From the IMG/VR virus record IMGVR_UViG_3300008266_008826, positions 1-33,752 of that record: a DNA stretch of 33,752 nt; one strand, given 5' to 3'. The notes below the pieces were generated by a model, which did not search any database, had not been told where the DNA came from, and was given only the letters and a program-made list of their open reading frames with translations. This document shows, piece by piece, positions 1 to 7,739 of the stretch. Source of the stretch: a virus. Every line of letters starts with the position of its first letter. The stretch's first letter is position 1. The position numbers and the translations under genes are program-made.

Positions 1-282
1 TGTATTTCTTTAATGGAAGCCATGAGTGCTGGTCTCTATTGCATAACTAACAGTTACGGAGCCTTACCCGAAACTGGCATAGGACTGACAAAGATTTATC
101 CATTCAACGTAAACTCAGAACAAGAAGCACAGGCTCTTGCAAAAGAAATTGAAAAAGCCATAGACACACTCAGGTCTGGAACTTTTGACTACCTAACTCA
201 AGCAGCCATAACCAACAAAACCTACTCCCACGAAGAAAGACTAAAAGAGTGGATTTCGTTCTCTAACGATATAAACCACTGA
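1..282 (+). CDS. Glycosyltransferase, GT-B fold, C-terminal fragment (cut by window edge)
   Basis: The reading frame is open from base 1, so the gene begins outside the window and only its last 93 residues are seen. They contain LMEAMSAGLYCITNSYGALPET, with glutamates about 17 residues apart. This is the acidic donor-sugar site (E-x7-E-like) near the C-terminus of GT4/GT1 family glycosyltransferases, where the nucleotide-sugar binds. A mixed helical tail of about 60 residues follows, as in that family. The acceptor cannot be judged from this piece. It shows that sugar-transfer genes lie to the left of the window as well as in the cassette at 25.5-31.2 kb. The family call is fairly safe; the exact function is unknown. 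Confidence 0.7.
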   Translation, partial: CISLMEAMSAGLYCITNSYGALPETGIGLTKIYPFNVNSEQEAQALAKEIEKAIDTLRSGTFDYLTQAAITNKTYSHEERLKEWISFSNDINH

Positions 283-325
283 GGCCTGAAAAATCGGTTT
301 TTGACTTCTATGAAATAATAGAACT

Positions 326-733
326 ATGTATGAATACCGCGTAAAGAAAGTCCTAAAAGTTGTAGACGGCGACACCATCGATGTTGACATTGATTTGGGG
401 TTTGATATCTCCTACACCCAGAGAGTGCGCCTAGCTGGTATTGATACCCCAGAATCCCGCACCACCGACAAAGAGGAGAAGGTGCTTGGCTTAGAGGTCA
501 AAGATCGCCTCAAGCAACTTATCTCCAGCGCCAACACAGTTGTTATCCGGACAGAGAAGCCAGACTCCTCAGAGAAGTACGGACGTATCCTTGGCTGGCT
601 ATTCCTAGACGGGGCAGAGAAGTCCGTCAATGAGGCTCTAATTGCTGATGGCTACGCTTGGGGCTACATGGGCGACACCAAAGTTAAGGATTTCGCGCTC
701 CTACGCCAGCGCCGGCTTGCATCTGGAAAATAA
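326..733 (+). CDS. Staphylococcal nuclease-like (thermonuclease) family protein
   Basis: This 135-residue protein is a single SNase (OB-fold) domain, a Ca2+-dependent phosphodiesterase that cuts DNA and RNA. The catalytic residues are all visible: D16 in VDGDT, R35 and E43 in RLAGIDTPE, D40, and R87 in KYGR, matching D21, R35, D40, E43 and R87 of the S. aureus enzyme. There is no signal peptide, so it should act inside the infected cell, perhaps degrading host DNA or helping recombination. There is no clear ribosome binding site before the ATG at 326; the AT-rich bases just upstream would fit a leaderless transcript, as is common in Actinobacteria. It stands alone, followed by a promoter-bearing gap. 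Family call is confident; biological role is inferred. Confidence 0.9.
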   Translation: MYEYRVKKVLKVVDGDTIDVDIDLGFDISYTQRVRLAGIDTPESRTTDKEEKVLGLEVKDRLKQLISSANTVVIRTEKPDSSEKYGRILGWLFLDGAEKSVNEALIADGYAWGYMGDTKVKDFALLRQRRLASGK

Positions 734-755
734 GCCAAAACACACCTTTCAAGGC

Positions 756-783
756 TTGACAGGCGCAACATAACCTGTAAAGT
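756..783 (+). promoter_or_regulatory. Sigma70-type promoter
   Basis: A perfect -35 box TTGACA (756-761) is followed after 16 bases by TAAAGT (778-783, 4 of 6 matches to TATAAT). It lies 27 bases before the start of the small gene at 810, which has its own AAAGGA ribosome binding site. This is the best vegetative promoter match in the window. Confidence 0.6.
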
Positions 784-809
784 GAGCCTAACAACGAAAG
801 GATAGAAAA

Positions 810-995
810 ATGGGAAAAAGAGTAACTGTAACTATTGAAACAGGTTTTTCAGAAAACTACTTGTGCGACGGAGTCGAAGGAGTTTTTACTGATAAAGAGT
901 TAGAGAAACTTGCAATAGATGAATTTATTATGGATCTTGATAAAGCATATGAAGAGAAAGATCTAAAAAGGTATATACAAGTATCCGTAAAATAA
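810..995 (+). CDS. Small acidic protein of unknown function
   Basis: This 61-residue protein is not recognised. It opens with a short beta-prone stretch (KRVTVTIETGF), then an acidic helical part rich in Asp, Glu and Lys, and ends in another beta-prone segment (YIQVSVK). It has no membrane segment, only one cysteine and no HTH. The start is well supported by AAAGGA seven bases before the ATG and by the good promoter at 756-783. It is therefore probably a real, separately expressed phage gene, perhaps an early host-takeover or inhibitor protein, though nothing in the sequence shows that role directly. Confidence 0.65.
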   Translation: MGKRVTVTIETGFSENYLCDGVEGVFTDKELEKLAIDEFIMDLDKAYEEKDLKRYIQVSVK

Positions 996-998
996 AAG

Positions 999-1007
999 TT
1001 ATCCACA
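999..1007 (+). promoter_or_regulatory. Perfect DnaA box
   Basis: TTATCCACA is an exact match to the consensus DnaA box. It sits just after the stop codon of the small gene ending at 995, in an AT-rich 110-bp gap that also holds a large palindrome. A single box can arise by chance or regulate transcription, so an origin role is only a suggestion. Confidence 0.45.
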
Positions 1008-1049
1008 GGCTAGATATCGGCGTTTTGCCCTCTAAAAGACATAATTATC

Positions 1050-1075
1050 GTATACACTTAAGTTTAAGTCTATAC
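1050..1075. promoter_or_regulatory. 26-bp palindrome, likely operator
   Basis: Two 13-base arms meet with no spacer: GTATACACTTAAG (1050-1062) and TTTAAGTCTATAC (1063-1075). They match at 11 of 13 positions when one is reverse-complemented. The symmetry suggests a dimeric DNA-binding protein site. It lies 30 bases before the GTG of the membrane-protein gene and overlaps TATAC sequences that could serve as a -10 box, so it may control the methyltransferase operon. Confidence 0.55.
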
Positions 1076-1105
1076 GTTTTATACCTCTAGAAAGGGCTTT
1101 AAATA

Positions 1106-1315
1106 GTGGAACTTGACTGGAAACAACCTTTTTATTTACTGGCAGAACTTTTCCTATGGGTTCTCGGCTGGGGACTAGTTCTCCTAGTTGCCCTCATTGG
1201 CGTAGTTTTCTTGTTTGAAATCTTACGAGCTTTTCGTAATGCTATTTTCAAAAAGAACAAGAATAAAGAGTCAGAAGAGACTTGTCCTGTAACAGGGTTA
1301 AAGTCCGTAGAGTAA
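1106..1315 (+). CDS. Small membrane protein with one or two membrane segments
   Basis: This 69-residue protein starts at GTG 1106 with AGAAAGGG about ten bases upstream. Residues 9-41 are strongly hydrophobic (about one long or two short membrane helices, rich in Leu, Val, Trp), followed by a very basic stretch (RAFRNAIFKKNKNK) that should stay in the cytoplasm. The function is not recognised. Its TAA overlaps the ATG of the next gene (TAATG), so it is translationally coupled to the methyltransferase and probably opens that operon. A membrane-located superinfection-exclusion or anti-defence role is possible but only a guess. Confidence 0.65.
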   Translation: MELDWKQPFYLLAELFLWVLGWGLVLLVALIGVVFLFEILRAFRNAIFKKNKNKESEETCPVTGLKSVE

Positions 1316-2550
1316 TGACACACAAAGTTATTCTTGGAAATTGCGAGGAAGAGTTAAAAAGTCTGCCTGACAACTCTGTAGACTCTGTCGTCACCGACCC
1401 ACCCTATGAACTTGGCTTTATGGGCAAGTCTTGGGACTCAAGCGGTATTGCCTATAACGTAGATATGTGGAAAGAAGTTTTTCGCGTTCTAAAGCCTGGC
1501 GGTCATTTATTATCTTTTGGCGGCTCCCGGACTTATCACCGTATGGCTTGCGCCATTGAGGATGCAGGTTTTGAGATCCGTGACCAGATTATGTGGGTAT
1601 ATGGGTCAGGGTTCCCTAAGTCTTTAGATGTTGCCAAAGCCTTAGACAAAATGGCTGGGGTTGAGTTTGAGGCTAAGCCAGCAAGTGGCGTTGGCTTCAT
1701 GAACTCAACTGACGACGGCTATAACACTACTCTTAACCAACTAGTCCAAACAGGCGAATCCACTGAGGAAGCAAAGAAGTGGAAAGGTTGGGGAACAGCC
1801 TTAAAACCAGCACACGAACCTATTGTTATGGCTCGTAAGCCTCTGTCTGAAAAGACTGTTGCCAAGAACGTTCTTGCTCACGGCACTGGTGCTATTAATA
1901 TTGACGGATCACGCATTGGTGACGAAGTAAGAACTTACGGTGGAATGAGTGCAAACCAACCAGAGGTTGGGACTTTCCGAGATGACAACTGGGTTCCAAA
2001 AGAGATTGAAGTTACTGTCTCAGGAAGATACCCTGCAAACTTCATCCACGACGGTTCAGACGAAGTTGTTGAACTATTCCCTGACACTGGTAAATCAACT
2101 GGTGGTCGTATTGGAAAGAAAGACACTAGCGGAGTGAACATTGTCCCTGCTGGTCAATACGAAGCAGGTGACCCTGGTTTTGGTGATAGCGGTTCGGCTG
2201 CCCGTTACTTCTATTGCGCCAAGACTTCCAAGCGTGATCGTAATGAAGGTTTAGATGGGTTTGAGGAAAAGCGTCCAGACGACAGAACCGAAACCGGTAT
2301 GGGAACTTTTGTTGAAAAAGGAGTTGCTAAACAAGCAAACCACCACCCAACTGTAAAGCCGACAGATTTAATGCGTTACCTAGTTCGTATGGTTACTCCA
2401 CCTAACGGAACTGTTCTTGATCCATTCACTGGCTCAGGCTCAACAGGAAAAGCAGCGACTCTTGAGGGATTTAACTTTATTGGCGTTGAGCAAAACCCTG
2501 AGTACATCAAAATTGCCGAAGCAAGGATTAAAGCAGCGGAGAGTAAATGA
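1315..2550 (+). CDS. DNA methyltransferase, N6-adenine/N4-cytosine beta-type
   Basis: This 411-residue enzyme methylates an exocyclic amino group of a DNA base using S-adenosylmethionine. The catalytic motif IV, TDPPY, is at residues 27-31. The SAM-binding motif I, DPFTGSGSTG, is at residues 369-378, preceded by HPTVKP. Catalytic motif first and SAM motif last is the beta-class order, and DPPY rather than SPPY favours adenine as target. The long middle part (about 100-330) should hold target recognition. I chose the ATG at 1315, which overlaps the preceding TAA, rather than an upstream TTG at 1282 inside the previous gene. No restriction enzyme is near, so it is an orphan enzyme, probably protecting phage DNA. 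Confidence 0.9.
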   Translation: MTHKVILGNCEEELKSLPDNSVDSVVTDPPYELGFMGKSWDSSGIAYNVDMWKEVFRVLKPGGHLLSFGGSRTYHRMACAIEDAGFEIRDQIMWVYGSGFPKSLDVAKALDKMAGVEFEAKPASGVGFMNSTDDGYNTTLNQLVQTGESTEEAKKWKGWGTALKPAHEPIVMARKPLSEKTVAKNVLAHGTGAINIDGSRIGDEVRTYGGMSANQPEVGTFRDDNWVPKEIEVTVSGRYPANFIHDGSDEVVELFPDTGKSTGGRIGKKDTSGVNIVPAGQYEAGDPGFGDSGSAARYFYCAKTSKRDRNEGLDGFEEKRPDDRTETGMGTFVEKGVAKQANHHPTVKPTDLMRYLVRMVTPPNGTVLDPFTGSGSTGKAATLEGFNFIGVEQNPEYIKIAEARIKAAESK

Positions 2551-3026
2551 CCTACGAACCAAGTACTGGTTTTTACTCTAGCTCTACTGCTATGTCATCT
2601 TTGGACGATACGTGGTCAACACCACGTGCATTTTTTGATAAGTGCGCATTGGAGTTTAATTTCACGCTTGACGCTGCTGCTCTTAAAAGTTCTGCCCTCT
2701 GCGACAAATGGTTTGGTCCTGACCACGACAACCCAGATAGACAAGATGCTTTTGAGCATGATTGGTCAAAAGAAGCCGGGAACGGGGCTGTGTGGCTTAA
2801 TCCTCCATATGGAAAAACTATTAAAGAGTGGATGGCTAAGGCTGATTTAGAGTCTAAGCGTGGCGCTACTGTTGTCTGTCTTGTTCCTTCTCGTACAGAT
2901 ACGGCTTGGTGGCATGAGAGTGTAATTCATCACGAAGTACGTTTTATACGAGGACGGCTAAAGTTTGGTCAGGCTAAAAACGCTGCTCCATTTCCAAGCG
3001 CATTAGTTGTTATGAGACCGCTATGA
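2547..3026 (+). CDS. Phage-type DNA N6-adenine methyltransferase (Dam-like, PF05869 type)
   Basis: This 159-residue protein matches the compact phage Dam-like family. Residues 20-30 read DDTWSTPRAFF, the family's N-terminal hallmark, followed by FTLDAAA, and the catalytic motif NPPYG is at residues 85-89. It would methylate adenine in DNA with S-adenosylmethionine. It begins inside the stop of the previous methyltransferase (ATGA overlap), so the two methylases are made together, probably with different target sequences. The family often lacks an obvious FxGxG motif and that is true here. The pairing of two adenine methylases without an endonuclease suggests defence against several host restriction systems. 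Confidence 0.88.
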   Translation: MTYEPSTGFYSSSTAMSSLDDTWSTPRAFFDKCALEFNFTLDAAALKSSALCDKWFGPDHDNPDRQDAFEHDWSKEAGNGAVWLNPPYGKTIKEWMAKADLESKRGATVVCLVPSRTDTAWWHESVIHHEVRFIRGRLKFGQAKNAAPFPSALVVMRPL

Positions 3027-3403
3027 ATAGACCAAGTTGGGATGATTACTACTTAAATATCGCTAAAGCAGTTTCTGCGCGAGGTGACTGCGTTCGTGCG
3101 CAACACGGAGCGGTAGTTGTTAAAGATCACAAGATTGTTTCTACTGGATACAACGGAACACCAGCAGGTGACGAACGTTCTTGCGGTTCAACTGGACAAT
3201 GCCCACGAGCTTTAGATGCAACTTCAGAACACTCAAAAGGTCAATATGACCTATGTTGGAGTACCCATGCAGAAGCAAACGCGCTTCTACGGGCTTCCTG
3301 GAGCGACCTTTTAGGAGCAACTCTTTACATAACTGGTCAACCTTGTCCCGGATGCTCAAAACTAATTTCTTCCGCAGGTATTGAAAGAACTGTATATGTC
3401 TAA
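3023..3403 (+). CDS. Deoxycytidylate (dCMP) deaminase
   Basis: This 126-residue zinc enzyme converts dCMP to dUMP, the precursor for dTMP. The zinc site is complete: THAEAN (residues 81-86, with the catalytic Glu at 84) and QPCPGC (106-111). GYNGTP (42-47) and the earlier cysteines and histidine (C23, H28, C54, C60) are typical of the ComEB/T4 Cd family. It is slightly shorter than usual (about 140-180), lacking a C-terminal extension. It overlaps the preceding methylase by ATGA and the following recombinase by eight bases. No thymidylate synthase is seen in this window, so dUMP must be used by a host or distant phage enzyme. Confidence 0.9.
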   Translation: MNRPSWDDYYLNIAKAVSARGDCVRAQHGAVVVKDHKIVSTGYNGTPAGDERSCGSTGQCPRALDATSEHSKGQYDLCWSTHAEANALLRASWSDLLGATLYITGQPCPGCSKLISSAGIERTVYV

Positions 3404-4058
3404 CGGAATTGCATATCTCTATGCCCGTGTATCTACCCAGATGCAAGCACAGGACGGAATGAGTCTTGACGCTCAGGTAAAGCAAATGGAATACGCAGCC
3501 CTTGCAGCGGACTATGAGCCAATGGTTTTAAGAGAAGAGGGTCGCTCAGGTAAAAGTATTCAGGGTCGCCCCGTGCTTCGTAATGCTCTTGATGACCTAG
3601 ATACTGGAAAGGCTAGTGCTTTATATGTTACCCGTCTTGATAGATTGGCTCGCTCAACCAAAGACTTCCTCAGTATTGTGGACCGTTCTCACAAGTACGG
3701 TTGGCGCTTGGCTTTGCTTGACCTTGGGTTGGATACTGCTACTCATCAAGGAAGGTTTGTGGTCACAATTATGGCAGCAATGGCGGAAATGGAAAGAGGA
3801 ATGATTTCTGAACGTCAAAAAGATGTTCATAGAGATCGTCGCTCAAACGGAAAAGTTTGGGGTGTAGATCTAGGACCAACTCCAGATATTGAACAAGAAA
3901 TTAGAGAACGTATTTATAGAGAAAGAAATTTAGGACTTTCGTATCAGTTAATTGCTAATGCACTTAATGCAGAAAACGTATCAACTGCACACGGTGGAGA
4001 GAAGTGGTATCCAGCTACAGTACGTAATTCTTATTTAGCGTATATAAAAACCTTGTAA
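3396..4058 (+). CDS. Small serine recombinase (resolvase/invertase family)
   Basis: This 220-residue protein has a resolvase catalytic domain (about 5-140) and a short C-terminal HTH domain (about 165-215). The nucleophile is S13 in LYARVST; R11 and the RLDRLARS motif (80-87) supply the active-site arginines, and EMERGMISER (131-140) is the conserved start of the long E-helix. The size fits resolvases and invertases rather than large serine integrases (450 or more residues). The chosen ATG has GAAAG eight bases upstream and lies inside the end of the deaminase gene (ATGTCTAA overlap); a TTG at 3381 is a less likely start. It could resolve genome multimers, invert a segment, or integrate. No crossover sites were recognised. 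Confidence 0.88.
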   Translation: MSNGIAYLYARVSTQMQAQDGMSLDAQVKQMEYAALAADYEPMVLREEGRSGKSIQGRPVLRNALDDLDTGKASALYVTRLDRLARSTKDFLSIVDRSHKYGWRLALLDLGLDTATHQGRFVVTIMAAMAEMERGMISERQKDVHRDRRSNGKVWGVDLGPTPDIEQEIRERIYRERNLGLSYQLIANALNAENVSTAHGGEKWYPATVRNSYLAYIKTL

Positions 4059-4122
4059 AATATAAAAGGAAGTTCGCTGACACACGAATTTAATTAATAC
4101 TGCCCTTGCTGGAGGGGTTAAC

Positions 4123-6861
4123 TTGTTTAAGACTCTAAGAGTCCTTGCTGCATTTTTTTATGTTGCCGTTTTTGCCTTAGTAATGCCATCCTCTCCAGCA
4201 AGCGCTGTTATTGCAGAGCAGCCTTGTAACCAATATTCTTGGGGAGAAGAAGATGACGTTGCTCACCAAATGGCGCTCCCATACAATCTTCCTCTCGGTG
4301 ACACCACATACAACACAACGTATGTAACCACTAATGGAACTCTCACTTTCGGTACACCTGATGCCACATTTAGTTCTTACCCATACACCCCATCAATCTC
4401 CCTTGCGGGTTGGGACTGGGTTACTTGGAGTGGTGGACATTTAAGTTATGGCGTTACAAACACAGGCTTCTGTGTGGAATGGAAAGTAAGACCATTTCCT
4501 CAAAGCTCCGGTGACTTTACAACAATTAAACTGACTGTTGACACTTCTCGCCTACCTACTTGGTCTGGCATCGTTGAGACAACAGGCTGGCTTCCAGCAG
4601 ATTTACGACGAGGTATCCGTTTCCAATCAAATGAAGAGGTGGTCCAAATCTCAGAGGCGTTCACCATTAACGGTGGTCGTCCAGTCGAAATGCAGACTTG
4701 TTGGGATGGAACAATCATTCCAATGTCTGGAACCTGTCCTGCAGAACCACCACCCGGTCAATGCTGGGACGGATCAACAGTTGCGTACAACGAAACTTGC
4801 CCTCCAATTCCACCTGATACACAGTGCTGGGACGGAACTTGGGTTGCTTGGAGTCAAACCTGCCCACCCCAACCACCACCAATAACTTGCTGGGATGGTT
4901 CGGTAATTCCTGGAAATCAAACCTGTCCCATAGAGCCTCAAGTAATTTGTTGGGACGGTTCTGTAGTTCACTACCAATCAGAATGTACTCCAACACCACC
5001 GCCAATTACTTGTTGGGATGGTTCTGTTATTTCTTGGAATCAAACTTGTCCTCAAATGCCACCACCAATAGAGTGCTGGGACGGATCTGAAGTTAACTGG
5101 AATGAGCAATGCCCCCCTCAACCAACAACATTGGTGGTAAATAGTCTTGCAGATGACGATTCAGAAGGAACGTTTAGATGGGCTATAACTCAAGCAAATT
5201 CTATATCTAATGGAACTTATGATCAGATAAATTTTGCTGTAGAGGGAACCATATTTCTTACGTCTAATTTACCTAGTATTGTAGGACAGCTAGTAATTAA
5301 TGGACAAGATAAAATATCTTTATCTGGTAACTACAGAATTTATGTACCTACTAATTCAAACTTGACTATTAATGATTTAGAGTTCAGTTCTACATATGTA
5401 GAAAATGAAAGAGGAACTCTTACAATCAACAGTTCTTATTTTCACGATGCTGGACGAGCATTTTTCAGCAAAAATGGTGGAACAACTGTCACATACATAA
5501 ATAATACAATCTTTAGAAATAACGGAACTGCCATTGCTTCTGATTGGGGATCAACTCCAAATATGTTTTCTACGGATGATTCTGGCTACAACAACAGAAT
5601 ATATGTAACAGGTTCAACCTTTGAAAATAACGGAACTGCTATAGGCGTAGAACGCACCGTGCTTGTAAGTAATTCAACATTTAATAATAATGGAACTGCT
5701 ATTAGCGCACGAGGAATTAACAAGCATTCTGTGCTTAACTCAACATTTAATGGAAATAGCGTTGCTATACAAACTTTTTCTTGGATTCCAACTTCGTGGT
5801 CAACATTCTTTGACAACTCATCAATTGAAAACAATAACCGTCTAATTAAAGGTAACACCTTTACAAACAACAGTTACGCAATTATTTTAGATGATTCTTA
5901 TAATAATGGACAACGTACTCAAAAAGGCGCAACCGTTAGAGACAATAGCTGGGATGAGTCTGGTGTTTGGATTGTATGGTCTCAATGGAACGAAACACAG
6001 AACGTTCAAACAAGTGAAACTACTCTTAATATAAATCAAGGTTCATTTTACTCATTGAACAATATTTCAATTGCGCCTACTCCCACCCCGACACCAGAAC
6101 CAACACCAACACCCACCCCAGAGCCAACAGTAACGCCTGAGCCGTCACCATCAGAGACACCGACACCAGAACCAACAGAACCTTCTTCTTCACCAGAACC
6201 TAGTCCGACTCCGACTCCGAGTGAGACTCCAGATCCTCCAACACCAGTAGAGCCTTCACCCACAACTGCCCCAGAAAATCTAGAACCTTCACCTGAACCA
6301 ACTCCTGAAACAACTATAGAACCTGAACCAATTATAGAGCCTATTGAAGAAGTTGTAGATAATGCTTCAGAAGATGGAGTTATTACTGAAGCAGAAACAC
6401 AGGCTGTAATTGATAACTTACTTTCTGATGGAGACCTAGACACTTCTGAAGTTACTGATCTTTTAGATAATCTACAGTCTGACGGAACACTTTCTCAGGA
6501 AGAGAAAGAATTAATCTCTGATGTTCTTGTCTCTGCTTACGAGGACACAGCCATTCCTGCTGATGTATTTGAAGCATCTGGTTTGGACTACGAAGACCTT
6601 CCAGCAGAACAGCCAATTACTTTAGATAACGGAGTTGTAATTACTGCTGAAATTGCTGATGCAATTGAGATATTTGAAGATCCATCAGAACTTCTTGCAA
6701 CAGTATTTACAGACCCAGGTAAGGCTGTTAAAGCTATAGCAAATGTTGGTGCTGACATGACAGCAGCAACTCGTAAAGAAGCACAAGCAGTAACTGTTTC
6801 GGCAGTTGTTGTAGCCCAAGTAATCGCTGGAACCTCAGCATTAACACTAGCAAGGAAATAA
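4123..6861 (+). CDS. Large secreted mosaic surface protein with CWDG repeats and beta-helix
   Basis: This 912-residue protein appears exported. Residues 1-28 form a Sec signal peptide (basic FKTLR, hydrophobic core, ASA cleavage site). Residues about 55-175 resemble a nidogen-like beta domain ([13 protein letters not shown]). Residues 193-336 hold seven cysteine repeats starting CWDG. From 337, [20 protein letters not shown] is a typical opening of right-handed parallel beta-helix surface proteins, followed by Asn-rich coils to about 645. Residues 652-740 are a Pro/Thr/Glu linker. Then comes an acidic helical part with Ca2+-loop-like [16 protein letters not shown] and DGTLSQEE, and a hydrophobic C-terminus with no LPxTG. 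TTG start with GGAGG seven bases upstream. A host-surface or virion adhesin is likely. Confidence 0.8.
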   Translation: MFKTLRVLAAFFYVAVFALVMPSSPASAVIAEQPCNQYSWGEEDDVAHQMALPYNLPLGDTTYNTTYVTTNGTLTFGTPDATFSSYPYTPSISLAGWDWVTWSGGHLSYGVTNTGFCVEWKVRPFPQSSGDFTTIKLTVDTSRLPTWSGIVETTGWLPADLRRGIRFQSNEEVVQISEAFTINGGRPVEMQTCWDGTIIPMSGTCPAEPPPGQCWDGSTVAYNETCPPIPPDTQCWDGTWVAWSQTCPPQPPPITCWDGSVIPGNQTCPIEPQVICWDGSVVHYQSECTPTPPPITCWDGSVISWNQTCPQMPPPIECWDGSEVNWNEQCPPQPTTLVVNSLADDDSEGTFRWAITQANSISNGTYDQINFAVEGTIFLTSNLPSIVGQLVINGQDKISLSGNYRIYVPTNSNLTINDLEFSSTYVENERGTLTINSSYFHDAGRAFFSKNGGTTVTYINNTIFRNNGTAIASDWGSTPNMFSTDDSGYNNRIYVTGSTFENNGTAIGVERTVLVSNSTFNNNGTAISARGINKHSVLNSTFNGNSVAIQTFSWIPTSWSTFFDNSSIENNNRLIKGNTFTNNSYAIILDDSYNNGQRTQKGATVRDNSWDESGVWIVWSQWNETQNVQTSETTLNINQGSFYSLNNISIAPTPTPTPEPTPTPTPEPTVTPEPSPSETPTPEPTEPSSSPEPSPTPTPSETPDPPTPVEPSPTTAPENLEPSPEPTPETTIEPEPIIEPIEEVVDNASEDGVITEAETQAVIDNLLSDGDLDTSEVTDLLDNLQSDGTLSQEEKELISDVLVSAYEDTAIPADVFEASGLDYEDLPAEQPITLDNGVVITAEIADAIEIFEDPSELLATVFTDPGKAVKAIANVGADMTAATRKEAQAVTVSAVVVAQVIAGTSALTLARK
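4699..5130 (+). repeat. Seven tandem CWDG repeats inside the surface-protein gene
   Basis: Seven copies of a roughly 20-21-residue unit lie head to tail: CWDG[S/T], about eight variable residues, C[P/T], then a Pro-rich linker. Each unit has two cysteines about 13 apart, so each may close one disulfide in the oxidising exterior. The copies differ in codons and in middle residues, so this is not a very recent duplication, but the repeat may still expand or contract. Confidence 0.85.
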
Positions 6862-6862
6862 T

Positions 6863-7090
6863 ATGAAATCACTATTCGCATGGGTAAAAGATGCCTTTGT
6901 TGAGTCTCTAAACCAAACTTGGACTCTTTTAGGTATGTTTGTTGCCTGGTGCGTTCTTACTGGTAGTGCCAGAACAATAGTTGGCTACGCTATCATTATT
7001 GCGCTAATCATTTGGCTAGTTTCTATGAAAGCTAGAGGACCTCTAGATCTGGAAATTATCCACAGAGATGAAGATTCAGACGATAAATAG
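6863..7090 (+). CDS. Small two-helix membrane protein
   Basis: This 75-residue protein begins two bases after the stop of the surface-protein gene, with AAGGA just upstream, so the two are one transcription unit. Residues about 18-33 (TWTLLGMFVAWCVLTG) and 38-55 (TIVGYAIIIALIIWLVSM) form two membrane segments, followed by an acidic cytoplasmic-type tail ending EDSDDK. The short polar N-terminus has an amphipathic look. It could anchor or help export the large surface protein. A holin is another option for a protein of this size and topology, but it is far from the endolysin gene. The function is not established. Confidence 0.65.
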   Translation: MKSLFAWVKDAFVESLNQTWTLLGMFVAWCVLTGSARTIVGYAIIIALIIWLVSMKARGPLDLEIIHRDEDSDDK

Positions 7091-7147
7091 CCTTTACAAG
7101 GTGTATTTAATGTTTTTTTAGTTCTTAATGGGGTCTCCTATGCCCAT

Positions 7148-7176
7148 TTGCATAAAAAATACATAATAAGTAAGAT
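7148..7176 (+). promoter_or_regulatory. Candidate promoter before the terminase genes
   Basis: TTGCAT (7148-7153) and TAAGAT (7171-7176) are separated by 17 bases in an AT-rich gap, 45 bases before the start of the putative small terminase gene. The -35 half is weak (three of six matches). A six-base inverted repeat AATGGG/CCCATT (7127-7148) touches the -35 box and might be a regulatory site. Confidence 0.4.
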
Positions 7177-7220
7177 AAATCTATGACACATGCTAATGAC
7201 AAAAAACGGAGAAAAAAGAC

Positions 7221-7676
7221 ATGAATGATCTGGTAGTTGAATACACAGACAGAATTAAACCAATACTTCCATTAGCAAAAAAAGCCTACGGGTCACGCAA
7301 TCAGTTAAGTCCTGAACACCAAGCCAGTCGTAAATACACGCAATTGCTTGTTGAATTTCAAAGCAAGGGTGGAAGTTTGCCCAAATTAGCAGACTCCTTA
7401 AATGTGGCTTACCCAGGAATACGTCGCCGGATTGTTATGCAAAATGTAGATGTATCAAGTATTAAATCTAAAACACGCGCTACACACCAACAAAACTCTG
7501 AAGCCGTAGAACGAGTAAAAAAGGCTAAAGAAGTAGGAATTGATCAGTACCACGACCAATTAGCAGAGGAATACAAAATTGGTGTTTCTATGTCTTTCTT
7601 GGCGCGGGAACTAGGTTTAAGCTCTGCTGCTCCGTTATACTATGGAGTACAGAGTAGTATGAAGCGTAACGCTTAA
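7221..7676 (+). CDS. Putative terminase small subunit / HTH DNA-binding protein
   Basis: This 151-residue basic protein is directly upstream of the large terminase, the usual place of the small subunit that recognises phage DNA ends for packaging. Residues about 50-72 (GGSLPKLADSLNVAYPGIRRR) look like an HTH with a recognition helix. A second HTH-like segment is near 120-140 (GVSMSFLARELGLSSAAP). Between them is a charged helical stretch (SEAVERVKKAKEVG). The start has a GGAGAAAA ribosome binding site. The identification rests on position plus HTH features, since small subunits diverge quickly. A sequence-specific repressor is the alternative. The gene is followed by a strong terminator, so it may be made in excess over the large subunit. 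Confidence 0.55.
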   Translation: MNDLVVEYTDRIKPILPLAKKAYGSRNQLSPEHQASRKYTQLLVEFQSKGGSLPKLADSLNVAYPGIRRRIVMQNVDVSSIKSKTRATHQQNSEAVERVKKAKEVGIDQYHDQLAEEYKIGVSMSFLARELGLSSAAPLYYGVQSSMKRNA

Positions 7677-7687
7677 TAAACAGAATT

Positions 7688-7728
7688 AACTGCCCTCTCG
7701 CTACTCTGCGTGGGGGCAGTTTGTTTTT
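7688..7728 (+). terminator. Strong intrinsic terminator between small and large terminase genes
   Basis: AACTGCCC (7688-7695) pairs perfectly with GGGCAGTT (7714-7721). The inner part continues with a U-G pair, a C-G pair, one mismatch and CGC/GCG (7699-7701 with 7708-7710), leaving a six-base loop. TTTGTTTTT (7720-7728) follows directly. This is the best terminator structure in the window. It lies only 12 bases before the start codon of the large terminase gene. Confidence 0.85.
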
Positions 7729-7739
7729 GAAGAGGACAC

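Noticed and set aside
283-325. Terminator from AAAAATCGGTTTTT after the first gene
   Set aside because: The stem would be only A-U pairs with a four-base loop, too weak to support.
3381-3395. Upstream TTG start for the serine recombinase
   Set aside because: The ATG at 3396 has a ribosome binding site at proper spacing, and resolvases start just a few residues before YARVS.
4699-5130. CRISPR-like array
   Set aside because: The repeats are protein-coding CWDG modules in one frame with diverged codons, not identical DNA repeats with unique spacers.
6048-6443. Gly/Ser/Val-rich open frame on the minus strand
   Set aside because: Antisense image of the Pro/Thr/Glu linker of the surface protein; low complexity and no start signal.
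7056-7064. Second exact DnaA box, TTATCCACA
   Set aside because: It lies inside the coding sequence of the small membrane protein gene (6863-7090) and has no palindrome or AT-rich partner beside it; one such chance hit is expected in a sequence of this kind.
7127-7148. Inverted repeat AATGGG/CCCATT as a terminator after the membrane-protein gene
   Set aside because: Short arms, ten-base loop and no following U-run; it is better seen as a possible regulatory site touching the promoter.
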